From: an uncultured Collinsella sp.
GTDB lineage: Bacteria; Actinomycetota; Coriobacteriia; Coriobacteriales; Coriobacteriaceae
Length of the DNA stretch: 9,061 bases
Assembly (NCBI GenBank): GCA_902494685.1
Contig: CABUUE010000053.1
Location: 1-9,061, forward strand
Reading direction: 5' to 3'
The notes beneath the pieces were generated by a model. The model was not told the DNA's origin. It was given only the letters and a program-made list of their open reading frames with translations, and did not search any database. Made by a program: the position numbers and the translations under genes. Below are positions 1 through 6,295 of this stretch, in pieces (the first letter of the stretch is position 1; every line of letters begins with the position of its first letter).

Positions 1-282
1 CACCGAGACGACCGCTCCCGCCACGAGACCGACGGACGCGGCATACAGCCACCGCTTCCAAGGGGCAAGCCGCGCACAAGATTGAGCCAGCACAACGAAT
101 ACCGCCGCCGCAACGGGAATGGCCCATAGCGGCCCGACCGCCGGAGCCCGCTCCCTCAGCAGCGCATCAGCGACCATGTTGAGCACCAAGACGCAGCTCA
201 TGCACATGCCGGCACACAGGGCCATCGTCCACGGCATCAGGGGCCGCGGAGGCATCACGTGCTCGCGCTCGGTCGCACTCAT
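1..282 (-). CDS. comEC: Probable ComEC/Rec2 DNA-uptake channel, N-terminal fragment
   Basis: An open frame runs from an ATG at 282 to the left edge, giving 94 residues with no stop, so the gene continues outside the window. The translation begins MSATEREHVMPPRPLMPW and has about three hydrophobic segments (roughly residues 17-38, 51-68 and 77-94), as expected for the N-terminus of a polytopic membrane protein. Its ATG overlaps the TGA of comEA (ATGA), so the two are probably translationally coupled. comEA is very commonly followed by comEC, whose product forms the inner-membrane channel carrying single-stranded DNA into the cytoplasm during transformation. The identification rests mainly on position and membrane character, because the diagnostic competence and metallo-beta-lactamase-like domains would lie beyond the edge. 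Another membrane protein cannot be excluded. No clear Shine-Dalgarno sequence is visible before the ATG. Confidence 0.62.
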   Translation of the reverse strand, partial: MSATEREHVMPPRPLMPWTMALCAGMCMSCVLVLNMVADALLRERAPAVGPLWAIPVAAAVFVVLAQSCARLAPWKRWLYAASVGLVAGAVVSV

Positions 283-992
283 ACGCAGATGCAATCTTTG
301 ATTTTGGCAAGCTTCTTCTCGCCGATTCCCGACACACGCATCAGATCGTCAACCGAAGAAAAAGCACCGTTCTTTGTCCGCTCATCGATAATCGACTGGG
401 CCATGGAGGGGCCGATGCCCGAAAGCGTCTGCAGCTCTTCTGCGCTTGCCGTATTGATGTTTACTAGGCCTGTTGCGCCACCCGCGCCCGATGATGCGGA
501 AACCCCACCATCAACACCGGCTTCCGCAATGGACGCCTGCTGCTCCCCTACCGTTGGAACATGGATTTTTTGTCCATCAGTGACCTTAGATGCCCGATTG
601 AGCCCCGTAACGTCTGCCTCGGGCGCCAGCCCGCCGGCGGCATCAATCGCCTGAGCCACCCGCGCGCCGTCCTTGAGACGATATACGCCGGGCGACACAA
701 CGGCGCCATCAACATCGACATAGACCTCTGCCGCAGCAGACGCCTTAGGCGAAGAGCCTTCGGATGTCTTTCCGCTCGAAGCATCGCCGGATCCCGGCTC
801 CACCAACGAGCCCGAACCATCAGTCCGCTCAAAAGACACGCCGCTAGCACCGCCGCCAAGGTTCGCCATCGCCAAGCCGCTCGCCATCGCAATGACAACC
901 AGTATCGCCATCACCACTGCCTTATGAACGAGCAGCTTGTCCGCCAAGCGGTCCATCCGTTTGACCCGTTCGTGTTGTTCGCGCTGCGCCAT
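279..992 (-). CDS. comEA: ComEA family DNA-binding competence protein (SLBB + helix-hairpin-helix)
   Basis: Encodes 237 residues. A basic N-terminus is followed by one transmembrane helix (about 25-44), a low-complexity Gly/Ser linker (about 46-85), an SLBB domain (about 88-147, with YVDVDGAVVSPGVYRL), a second Gly/Ser linker, and a C-terminal double helix-hairpin-helix domain (about 176-233) starting VNINTASAEELQTLSGIGP and repeating SGIGEKK. This is the standard layout of membrane-anchored ComEA, the receptor that binds incoming double-stranded DNA outside the membrane and feeds it to ComEC. The frame is open back to 1070, but the ATG at 992 was chosen because GGGAGG lies 7 bases upstream and the protein then starts with a short cytoplasmic segment before the helix. 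The last residues are Cys-Ile-Cys-Val, a small oddity. The gene is separated from thiI by a terminator and a 213-base gap, so it probably has its own promoter. Confidence 0.93.
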   Translation of the reverse strand: MAQREQHERVKRMDRLADKLLVHKAVVMAILVVIAMASGLAMANLGGGASGVSFERTDGSGSLVEPGSGDASSGKTSEGSSPKASAAAEVYVDVDGAVVSPGVYRLKDGARVAQAIDAAGGLAPEADVTGLNRASKVTDGQKIHVPTVGEQQASIAEAGVDGGVSASSGAGGATGLVNINTASAEELQTLSGIGPSMAQSIIDERTKNGAFSSVDDLMRVSGIGEKKLAKIKDCICV

Positions 993-1165
993 AGCAAAAC
1001 CTCCCAACAACATCGTGTCAGGAAAAGAGCCCTGCAACAGCCACGCTCCAAAACCGGTTTTAGCGGTCAAACCAAAAGCTGACCAAAACCTTGCACAAAT
1101 CTGTCCATTTATTCAAGCACGCGTCAGCAAATGAACACTTAGCCGCAAAATGCCCAGATAGCAAA
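993..1165. other. Intergenic region upstream of comEA, probable promoter region
   Basis: No gene is seen here. The stretch is more A/T-rich than its surroundings and must contain the comEA promoter if the upstream terminator is efficient. No -35/-10 pair is good enough to call. It contains a 12-bp palindrome AAAACCGGTTTT (1050-1061), a GGTCA/TGACC inverted repeat with a 10-base spacer (1065-1084), and three copies of CCAAAA (1048, 1072, 1083; TTTTGG on the comEA strand). Confidence 0.45.
1000..1005 (-). promoter_or_regulatory. Shine-Dalgarno site of comEA
   Basis: Minus-strand GGGAGG lies 7 bases before the ATG at 992. It selects this start over the in-frame ATGs at 1013 and 1070, neither of which has a comparable site. 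Confidence 0.8.
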
Positions 1166-1195
1166 AGACCGACGATGCAGACGCATCGTCGGTCT
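1162..1195 (-). terminator. Intrinsic terminator after thiI
   Basis: AGACCGACGATGC (1166-1178) pairs perfectly with GCATCGTCGGTCT (1183-1195) around a 4-base loop, giving 13 bp. Read on the minus strand, the hairpin starts 10 bases after the thiI stop and runs straight into TTTT (1163-1166). It marks the end of the mihF-gmk-rpoZ-thiI unit. The opposite strand has no T-tract, so it is directional. Confidence 0.9.
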
Positions 1196-1205
1196 ATGCA
1201 CAAAA

Positions 1206-2450
1206 TTACTCGTGATCTTGGTAAATCTCACGCGGAGCAAGCTCCGAATGTTTGCGCTTTAAGGTCTTAGGGGCCTTATACGTGTTGCTCTCGAAGTCGA
1301 TGTACTCGGTCTGCTTGAGCAAGCGCTCGATCATCTCCTCGTGATCGAACAACTCCCAGGCCTCATGCACGGCATCGAGTTTAGCGTGCGTCTCGGGACG
1401 GCGCGGCATAAACAGCGTGCAGCAGTCGGGAGCGGCCTCAGTCGAGATATCGAACGTACCGATCTCCTCGGCACGCGCAATGATCTCCTGCTTGTCCGAA
1501 CCGATGAGAGGACGGAACACGGGGATCTTCACGGCCTCGTTGACGGCCATGATATTCTCAAGCGTTTGGGAGGCAACCTGCCCAAGCGATTCGCCCGTCA
1601 CGATGGCCTTGGCGCCCTCGATGTGCGCAATGCGCTCGGCAACCGAATACATAATGCGGCGATACATGATCACGCGCAGGTTGCTGGGACAGGTGACCGA
1701 AATCTCACGCTGGCAGTCGCCAAACGGCACCACGTACAGGCGGCCGATCTGGACACCCGGCTCAAGCGCACGGATGATGTCCTGCACCAAATACTCGCTC
1801 GTATCGGGCGTCTGCGGACGACCGGAGAAATGTACCGGCACGCACACCGCGCCGCGACGCGCGAGCATCCAGGTCGCCACCGGAGAATCGATACCCGACG
1901 ACAGCAGCGTCACGACCTTGCCGGCAGAACCCACCGGCAGACCGCCCACGCCGCGCTCGGAGCGCGCGTACACATAAACGCTACCCTGGACCACCAGTAC
2001 GTGAACCATCGCATCGGGGTCGTGCATTTGAACCTTTTTATCGGGGAAGGCCTCACACAGTACCTCGCCCACCTGACGATTGATGTCAATCGAGGTGAGC
2101 TCATAGTCGGTATTGGAGCGCTTGGCGTGCACCTTAAACGAATCGAAGGAACCGAACTCGCGCAGCGCCTTCACGGCGGCGGCGCAGTACTCCTGCGGGT
2201 CGCGGTTGGTGTGATACGCCAAAGACACACGGGCAACGCCGGGAACGGTGCGAATGACACGCGCCGCATCATCGGCCTGATGCTCGTTAAAGGTCACGAG
2301 GATATAACCGGAAATTCGAGACACGGCGTTCACGGAAAAGGCGGCCAAAGCCGCCTTGATGTTATCCATGAGGATATGCTCAAAATGTGCGCGGTTCTTG
2401 CCCTTCAGTCCAACCTCGTGATAGTGGACCAGGCAGACGCGAGCCGCCAT
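1206..2450 (-). CDS. thiI: tRNA sulfurtransferase ThiI (4-thiouridine synthesis)
   Basis: Encodes 414 residues. ThiI adenylates U8 of tRNA and transfers sulfur to make 4-thiouridine; in some organisms it also feeds sulfur to thiazole synthesis. The order seen is an N-terminal ferredoxin-like segment (starting MAARVCLVHYHEVGLKGKN), a THUMP domain (about 58-165), and a PP-loop ATPase domain with LLSSGIDSP at 182-190. The conserved segments GESLGQVASQTLENI (286-300) and RPLIGSDKQEI (about 313-323) follow, then a DCC pair (Cys343-Cys344) at the position of the catalytic cysteine in the family. No C-terminal rhodanese domain is present, as in most Gram-positive forms, so sulfur must come directly from a cysteine desulfurase, which is not in this window. 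The ATG directly abuts the rpoZ TAA with zero bases between and no strong ribosome site, suggesting coupled translation. It is the last gene before the terminator. Confidence 0.96.
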   Translation of the reverse strand: MAARVCLVHYHEVGLKGKNRAHFEHILMDNIKAALAAFSVNAVSRISGYILVTFNEHQADDAARVIRTVPGVARVSLAYHTNRDPQEYCAAAVKALREFGSFDSFKVHAKRSNTDYELTSIDINRQVGEVLCEAFPDKKVQMHDPDAMVHVLVVQGSVYVYARSERGVGGLPVGSAGKVVTLLSSGIDSPVATWMLARRGAVCVPVHFSGRPQTPDTSEYLVQDIIRALEPGVQIGRLYVVPFGDCQREISVTCPSNLRVIMYRRIMYSVAERIAHIEGAKAIVTGESLGQVASQTLENIMAVNEAVKIPVFRPLIGSDKQEIIARAEEIGTFDISTEAAPDCCTLFMPRRPETHAKLDAVHEAWELFDHEEMIERLLKQTEYIDFESNTYKAPKTLKRKHSELAPREIYQDHE

Positions 2451-2732
2451 TTAGGCTTCAGCAACCTTGTGGCCGAGCGCCTTCTCGTAACGGGCCTCGT
2501 CGTAAGAGATGTCGCCGTCGACAATCTCGTCCATAGCCATCGAGATGGTATCGGCACCGGAAAGCCCGATGGTGATGTCATCGACATCCTGGACGGCAAG
2601 CACGCGGTTGTGCTGGCCACGCAGCATGCTATTGATGTCGCAGGCGCGCTTGGAGGCAAGCGAAGCGAGCAGGAAGCGGTTGTGATCGGTCTTCTCCAGA
2701 AGATCGTCAATGCAAGGCTTTACAACGGACAC
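2451..2732 (-). CDS. rpoZ: DNA-directed RNA polymerase subunit omega
   Basis: Encodes 93 residues, normal for omega. The omega signature is clear: KPCIDDLLEKTDHNRFLLAS followed by KRACDINSM (about 5-36), the helices that clamp the C-terminal tail of beta-prime. Omega assists RNA polymerase assembly and, in some bacteria, contributes to ppGpp sensing. The start is a GTG, 5 bases after the gmk stop, with GAGG 4 bases upstream. The gmk-rpoZ pairing is widespread in bacteria and supports the call. The stop abuts the thiI ATG. Confidence 0.95.
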   Translation of the reverse strand: MSVVKPCIDDLLEKTDHNRFLLASLASKRACDINSMLRGQHNRVLAVQDVDDITIGLSGADTISMAMDEIVDGDISYDEARYEKALGHKVAEA

Positions 2733-2737
2733 GGACC

Positions 2738-3307
2738 TCAGATCCTTTCATGCATATCGAGAACGCGAACGAGCTCATCGGTCGCGCGGTCGAGATCGTC
2801 ATTAACCACGACGTCGTCGTAGCGGTCGGCAAGGGCAAGCTCATCGGCGGCGTTTGCCATACGCAGCTCAATCGTCTCGGGCGTCTCGGTACCGCGACCG
2901 ACTAGACGCTCGCGGAGCACCTCAAGCGAAGGCGGCTTGATAAAGATCAGCACGGCCTCGGGGAAACGCTCCTTCACCTGCAGGGCGCCCTGGACATCGA
3001 TCTCCAAAATCAGAGACGCGCCCGAGGCGAGCTTGGATGTGACCTCGCTCACCAACGTGCCATAGCAGTTACCGTGGACCTCGGCCCACTCAACAAACTC
3101 ACCGTTTGCCACGCGGCGGTCGAACTCCTCGCGCGTCAGAAAAAAGTAGTTGACGCCGTCGACCTCACCTTTGCGTGGTGCTCGCGTGGTAGCCGAAACC
3201 GTCAGGCCCAGGTTCGAGCGGCGCTCGCGCACACGAGCGACGAGCGTACCCTTGCCTGCGCCTGACGGTCCAGAAATCACAAAGAGCTTGGAATCCTGAG
3301 CGCTCAC
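2738..3307 (-). CDS. gmk: Guanylate kinase
   Basis: Encodes 189 residues, typical for the family. It phosphorylates GMP to GDP with ATP in the cytoplasm. The P-loop GPSGAGKGT is at 13-21. GMP-binding segments are SATTRAPRKGEVDGVNYFF (38-56) and EWAEVHGNCYGT (73-84), and a LID region with RLVGRGTETPETIELRM spans 134-150. The start is a GTG that follows the mihF TAA with zero bases between and without a strong ribosome site, so translation is probably coupled to mihF. Starting here places the P-loop at the usual distance from the N-terminus. Confidence 0.97.
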   Translation of the reverse strand: MSAQDSKLFVISGPSGAGKGTLVARVRERRSNLGLTVSATTRAPRKGEVDGVNYFFLTREEFDRRVANGEFVEWAEVHGNCYGTLVSEVTSKLASGASLILEIDVQGALQVKERFPEAVLIFIKPPSLEVLRERLVGRGTETPETIELRMANAADELALADRYDDVVVNDDLDRATDELVRVLDMHERI

Positions 3308-3616
3308 TTATTTGGTCAGCTGCTCGAGGAGCTGCTCGCGTTGACGGACGCCGAGGCCCTGGACGCGACGGGTAGCGGAGATACCGAGCTCCTCCATGAT
3401 CTTGGCGGCCTTGGCCTTGCCATAACCAGGGAGAGACTCGATGAGGGTGGAAACCTTCATGCGGGAAGCGATGGGGTCATCGGAGTTGAGCACGGACTCG
3501 AGGGACTTCTCGCCCTTCTTGATCTGCTCGCGAAGCTCAGCGCGGGCGTGACGTGCGGCAGCAGCCTTCTCAAGAGCCTGCTTGCGCTGCTCATCGGTAA
3601 GCTGAGGGAGTGCCAT
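3308..3616 (-). CDS. mihF: Actinobacterial-type integration host factor (mIHF)
   Basis: Encodes 102 residues closely resembling mycobacterial mIHF: the start MALPQLTDEQRKQALEKAAA, an Arg/Ala/Glu-rich helix (about 15-35), MKVSTLIESLPGYGKAKA (53-70) and the basic RRVQGLG (83-89). The segment at about 62-79 is the helix-two-turn-helix DNA-binding element. This protein is unrelated to the HU/IHF fold of proteobacteria; in actinobacteria it is a nucleoid-associated protein that bends DNA and stimulates phage integration. The frame extends four codons further to a TTG, but the ATG at 3616 is preferred because GGAGG lies 5 bases upstream and the family begins MALPQ. It is the first gene of the mihF-gmk-rpoZ-thiI unit. 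Confidence 0.95.
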   Translation of the reverse strand: MALPQLTDEQRKQALEKAAAARHARAELREQIKKGEKSLESVLNSDDPIASRMKVSTLIESLPGYGKAKAAKIMEELGISATRRVQGLGVRQREQLLEQLTK

Positions 3617-3621
3617 TCGTA

Positions 3622-3626
3622 CCTCC
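3622..3626 (-). promoter_or_regulatory. Shine-Dalgarno site of mihF
   Basis: Minus-strand GGAGG lies 5 bases before the ATG at 3616. The alternative upstream TTG at 3628 would overlap this site and is therefore unlikely to be used. Confidence 0.85.
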
Positions 3627-3657
3627 AAAAAGTTGGGTTATATCTGATTCAATAATT

Positions 3658-3689
3658 GGCATTTTAGCACGTAGAACGTACAAAATGCC
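3658..3689. repeat. Inverted repeat overlapping the mihF promoter (operator or leader hairpin candidate)
   Basis: GGCATTTT (3658-3665) is repeated exactly in inverted form as AAAATGCC (3682-3689). The 16-base centre contains ACGT-AGA-ACGT (3670-3680), which can form a further 4-bp stem. The left arm covers the candidate -10 element TAAAAT. Neither strand has a T-tract directly after the repeat, so it does not look like a terminator. It could be a protein-binding site or a leader RNA hairpin. Confidence 0.6.
3661..3669 (-). promoter_or_regulatory. Candidate extended -10 promoter of the mihF operon
   Basis: On the minus strand the sequence reads TGCTAAAAT, an extended -10 element (TGn plus TAAAAT, one mismatch from TATAAT), which would start transcription near 3654, about 38 bases before the mihF ATG. 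No good -35 hexamer sits 16-18 bases upstream, as is common for extended -10 promoters. It is embedded in the inverted repeat at 3658-3689. Assignment is by pattern only. Confidence 0.45.
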
Positions 3690-3704
3690 CAATCGCGGCT
3701 CCAT

Positions 3705-3733
3705 AGGTTAGACGATACCCGCAAAAAGTGCAA
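3705..3733 (-). promoter_or_regulatory. Second candidate mihF promoter (TTGCAC-17-TAACCT)
   Basis: On the minus strand TTGCAC (3728-3733) and TAACCT (3705-3710) are separated by 17 bases. Each hexamer matches the housekeeping consensus at only three of six bases, so this is weaker than the extended -10 candidate further downstream. If used, the 3658-3689 repeat would lie in its leader RNA. Confidence 0.3.
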
Positions 3734-3744
3734 TATACTGCGCC

Positions 3745-3816
3745 CAAAGTTAAGCCCCTGACCTGCGATTCCACACAAAGGATGGGAAAGTTTACGCAGG
3801 CACAGGGGCTATTTTG
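3745..3816. terminator. Long imperfect hairpin between pyrF and mihF (bidirectional terminator or small RNA)
   Basis: Three nested stems line up: CAAA/TTTG (3745-3748 with 3813-3816), AGCCCCTG/CAGGGGCT (3753-3760 with 3803-3810) and CCTGCG/CGCAGG (3762-3767 with 3795-3800), closing a 27-base loop. On the minus strand it begins about 40 bases after the pyrF stop and is followed by TTAACTTT, a weak T-tract, so it may terminate the pyr transcript. On the plus strand it is followed by ATTTTGT, and TATACT (3734-3739) a few bases upstream could serve as a -10 element for a plus-strand transcript of about 70 bases. The unusually large loop is atypical for a simple terminator. No known RNA family is recognised. 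Confidence 0.55.
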
Positions 3817-3855
3817 TGCTAATGAGACCCAAAAGTGGTGACTTAGGGGAATCTT

Positions 3856-4572
3856 TTAGGCGACGTTTTCGACCAGCTCGGCGACGATGGCGTCAAAGGC
3901 GGCAACCGGATCGTCGGCGCCGGTGATGGGACGGCCCACCACAATGTGGCTTGCGCCACGCTCGATAGCCTGGGAAGGCGTCGCCACGCGGGACTGGTCG
4001 CCTAAGGCGGCACCCACCGGACGCACACCCGGAGTCACGATCAGGGCATCGGGACCCAGCAGCTCACGCATGTCGTGAGCCTCCATCGGCGAGCACACGA
4101 TACCGTCGATGCCGTTGGCCTGAGCGAGCTTTGCCAGGCGGGCGGCCTCCTCGGCCACGGGCGACTCGACGCCGATCTCGCTCAAGGCATCCTGGTTCAT
4201 GCTCGTGAGCACGGTGATGGCGACGAGCTTGGCGCGGTCCTCGCGCGCCTCCTCGGCGCCCTCGCGGCAGGCAGCGAGCATGGCGCCCGAACCCAAGCCG
4301 TGGACCGAAAGCAGATCGGCACCGGCAAGCGAGGCCGAGCGGGCGGCACCGCGAACCTGATGCGGAATATCATGGAACTTGAGGTCAAGGAAGACCTTAA
4401 AGCCCAAATCCTTGAACGTCTTGACGATCTCAGGACCCTCGGCGTAATAGAGCGTCATGCCAACCTTGAGCCAGGCGGCATGGCCCGAAAGCTCGTGGGC
4501 AAGCTCGAGCGCACGCTCACGGTCGCAGTCGAGGGCGACGATAACACGGTCGCGGGCATCGGTCTCTAGCAT
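3856..4572 (-). CDS. pyrF: Orotidine 5'-phosphate decarboxylase
   Basis: Encodes 238 residues, the normal length of the short bacterial (type I) enzyme, which converts OMP to UMP in the last step of de novo pyrimidine synthesis. The catalytic segment LDLKFHDIP (62-70) supplies the Asp-x-Lys-x-x-Asp set (Asp63, Lys65, Asp68). Phosphate-binding segments TPGVRP (180-185) and VVGRPIT (211-217) are present, and VIVALD near the N-terminus is the first TIM-barrel strand. The frame is open back to 4821, but the extension is Arg-rich shadow sequence inside pyrD. The ATG at 4572 fits the family and has AGGTG 7 bases upstream. It overlaps the end of pyrD by 7 bases. It is the last gene of the pyrK-pyrD-pyrF block. 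Confidence 0.96.
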   Translation of the reverse strand: MLETDARDRVIVALDCDRERALELAHELSGHAAWLKVGMTLYYAEGPEIVKTFKDLGFKVFLDLKFHDIPHQVRGAARSASLAGADLLSVHGLGSGAMLAACREGAEEAREDRAKLVAITVLTSMNQDALSEIGVESPVAEEAARLAKLAQANGIDGIVCSPMEAHDMRELLGPDALIVTPGVRPVGAALGDQSRVATPSQAIERGASHIVVGRPITGADDPVAAFDAIVAELVENVA

Positions 4573-5489
4573 TCGAACGCACCTACCAGTTCGTTGATGT
4601 CCTTCACGCCCTGAGACTCGGCCCAGGCCTCGAGCTCGTGCGCGATCTTGAGCGAAGCGCACGGATCGACGAAGTTGGCCATGCCGACCGACACGCAGGT
4701 GGCGCCGGCCAGGATAAACTCGGCCGCATCTTCGCCGGTCATGACACCGCCGACACCGTTGATGGGGATATCGACGGCCTGAGCAACCTCCCAGACCATG
4801 CGCACGGCGATGTGGTGGCACAGCGGGCCCGAAAGGCCGCCCTTGGGCTTGGCCACGCGGGACTTGCGGGTATGGACGTCGATGGCCATGCCCTGGATGG
4901 AGTTGATGACTGAAAGACCGTCGGCACCGGCAGCCTCGAGGGCCTTGGCAATCTCGGCAACGTTGACCGGAGCCATCTTTACGAACAGCGGTTTATCGGT
5001 CACCTTGCGGCAGGCAGCCATAACGGAAGAGGCGCCCTCGGGCGTGGAGCCCATGGCGGCACCGCCGGCGGCGATATTAGGGCAGCTCACGTTGATCTCG
5101 TAGCCTGCAGCCCAGGGGCACAGCTCGACATACATCTCGAGCGCGCGGACAAACTCCTCGACGGAATGACCGGCGACCTGGCAGATAACCTGGCAGCCGT
5201 CCTTGGAGAGCTGCTCCAGCCACGGACCGGACTCGCGGGCAAAGGCAGCCACGCCGGGGTTCTGAAGGCCCACGGAGTTGATCATGCCGCCCGGGATCTC
5301 GGCCATGCGAGGCGCGGGGTTGCCGGGCCAGGGCTCGGCAGCACAACCCTTGGTGGTGATGGCGCCCAGCTGGGAGACATCAAAGAAGTTCTGGAACTGC
5401 CATCCGTAGCCAAAGGTACCGGCTGCGGTGTTGATGGGGTTCTGCATCTTGACGCCGCCGAAATCGACGGCCATGTTCACGGTACCCAC
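4566..5489 (-). CDS. pyrD: Dihydroorotate dehydrogenase, class 1B catalytic subunit
   Basis: Encodes 307 residues. The FMN-containing TIM barrel oxidises dihydroorotate to orotate in the cytoplasm. The class 1 signature INVSCPN (132-138) carries the catalytic base Cys136; a Ser here would mark the membrane-bound class 2. Other conserved pieces are TAAGTFGYG (21-29), NSVGLQNPG (71-79), FVKMAPV (169-175), VINSIQGMAID (194-204), GGLSGP (217-222) and INGVGGVMTGEDA (243-255) for FMN phosphate. The adjacent pyrK shows that it is subclass 1B, passing electrons to NAD+. The GTG start at 5489 overlaps the pyrK TAG by one base. An in-frame GTG at 5480 and an ATG at 5474 are possible alternative starts. 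The stop lies inside pyrF. Confidence 0.95.
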   Translation of the reverse strand: MGTVNMAVDFGGVKMQNPINTAAGTFGYGWQFQNFFDVSQLGAITTKGCAAEPWPGNPAPRMAEIPGGMINSVGLQNPGVAAFARESGPWLEQLSKDGCQVICQVAGHSVEEFVRALEMYVELCPWAAGYEINVSCPNIAAGGAAMGSTPEGASSVMAACRKVTDKPLFVKMAPVNVAEIAKALEAAGADGLSVINSIQGMAIDVHTRKSRVAKPKGGLSGPLCHHIAVRMVWEVAQAVDIPINGVGGVMTGEDAAEFILAGATCVSVGMANFVDPCASLKIAHELEAWAESQGVKDINELVGAFEC

Positions 5490-6280
5490 TAGAAGACCAC
5501 CACCTTGGAAGCATCAAACACGGGGCCGCACATGCAGGCGCCCTTCATACCGTCGACCGTCTCGACATTGCAGGTGTTGCAGGCACCAAAGCCGCAGCTC
5601 ATCATGCGCTCGAGCGACACCTCACAGTATGCACCGGCCTCGGCGGCAGCGGCGGCGACCTTCTTCATCATGACGGCGGGACCGCAGCTGGCGACGTAGT
5701 CGTAGCCGCCCTCGCCGAGCAGCTCGGCGGCAGGATCGGTGCAAAAACCGTGCATGCCGAGCGAACCGTCGTCGGTGCACACGTCGACCGTGTCGCACAG
5801 AGTGCGGAACTCATCGACACCCACGGCCTTGGACGCGGTGCCAAAGCCCAGGCACACGTCGACGGCCACACCCTGCTCGGCAAGCTTGCCGGCAAGGCAC
5901 AGCACGGGCGGAACACCGATGCCTCCCGCAACGAGCAGCGCCTTTCTGGTACCCTCGGGCACAAGCCAGCCGCGGCCGCCAGGGCCCAGCAGATTAGAGG
6001 TGGAACCGGGGGCCATCTGCGACAGACGACGGGTGTCGTCGCCCACGACGGCGTACCACAGCTCGACGGTGCCGGCCTGGGCGTCGGCGCGATAGAAGCT
6101 CAGGGGCACGCGAAGCAGCGAGGACGCATCACCGGGCACGGCAATGTTCACAAACTGACCGGGCTTGAGCGCACTTGCAAGCTTGGGGGCCGAGATGACG
6201 AGCGAGAAGATGCCGTCGGCGATCTCCTGGTTCGAGACGACCTCGAAGTCGTGCATGCGTGCAGTGGAAGGTGTGGGCAT
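5489..6280 (-). CDS. pyrK: Dihydroorotate dehydrogenase electron-transfer subunit
   Basis: Encodes 263 residues of the ferredoxin-reductase type. PyrK holds FAD and a [2Fe-2S] cluster and moves electrons from PyrD's FMN to NAD+. The FAD-binding segment RVPLSFY (57-63) and the nucleotide-binding AGGIGVPP (118-125) are clear. The C-terminal cluster motif is Cys229-x4-Cys234-x2-Cys237 followed by Cys249, then GPVF (252-255). An extra cysteine, Cys251, sits directly before GPVF, making the fourth ligand slightly ambiguous. The ATG start has GGAG 5 bases upstream. It is the first gene of the pyrK-pyrD-pyrF block and is separated from pyrC by 92 bases containing a terminator, although pathway logic suggests it still belongs to the pyr regulon. 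Confidence 0.95.
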   Translation of the reverse strand: MPTPSTARMHDFEVVSNQEIADGIFSLVISAPKLASALKPGQFVNIAVPGDASSLLRVPLSFYRADAQAGTVELWYAVVGDDTRRLSQMAPGSTSNLLGPGGRGWLVPEGTRKALLVAGGIGVPPVLCLAGKLAEQGVAVDVCLGFGTASKAVGVDEFRTLCDTVDVCTDDGSLGMHGFCTDPAAELLGEGGYDYVASCGPAVMMKKVAAAAAEAGAYCEVSLERMMSCGFGACNTCNVETVDGMKGACMCGPVFDASKVVVF

Positions 6281-6295
6281 AGACGCTCCAATCCC

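Noticed and set aside
279..290. ComEA and PyrC both end with a Cys-Ile-Cys sequence, and the DNA near both stops shares GCAGATGCA.
   Set aside because: The match is only nine bases between unrelated genes and is most likely coincidence; no metal-binding role can be argued from it.
1341..2822. A 493-residue open frame on the plus strand, opposite thiI and rpoZ.
   Set aside because: It is antisense to well-identified genes and is rich in His, Arg, Gly and Asp, typical of a shadow frame in high-GC coding DNA. It has no recognisable motif.
4573..4821. An 83-residue N-terminal extension of pyrF.
   Set aside because: Arg-rich out-of-frame translation of pyrD; the ATG at 4572 has a ribosome site and gives the normal family length.
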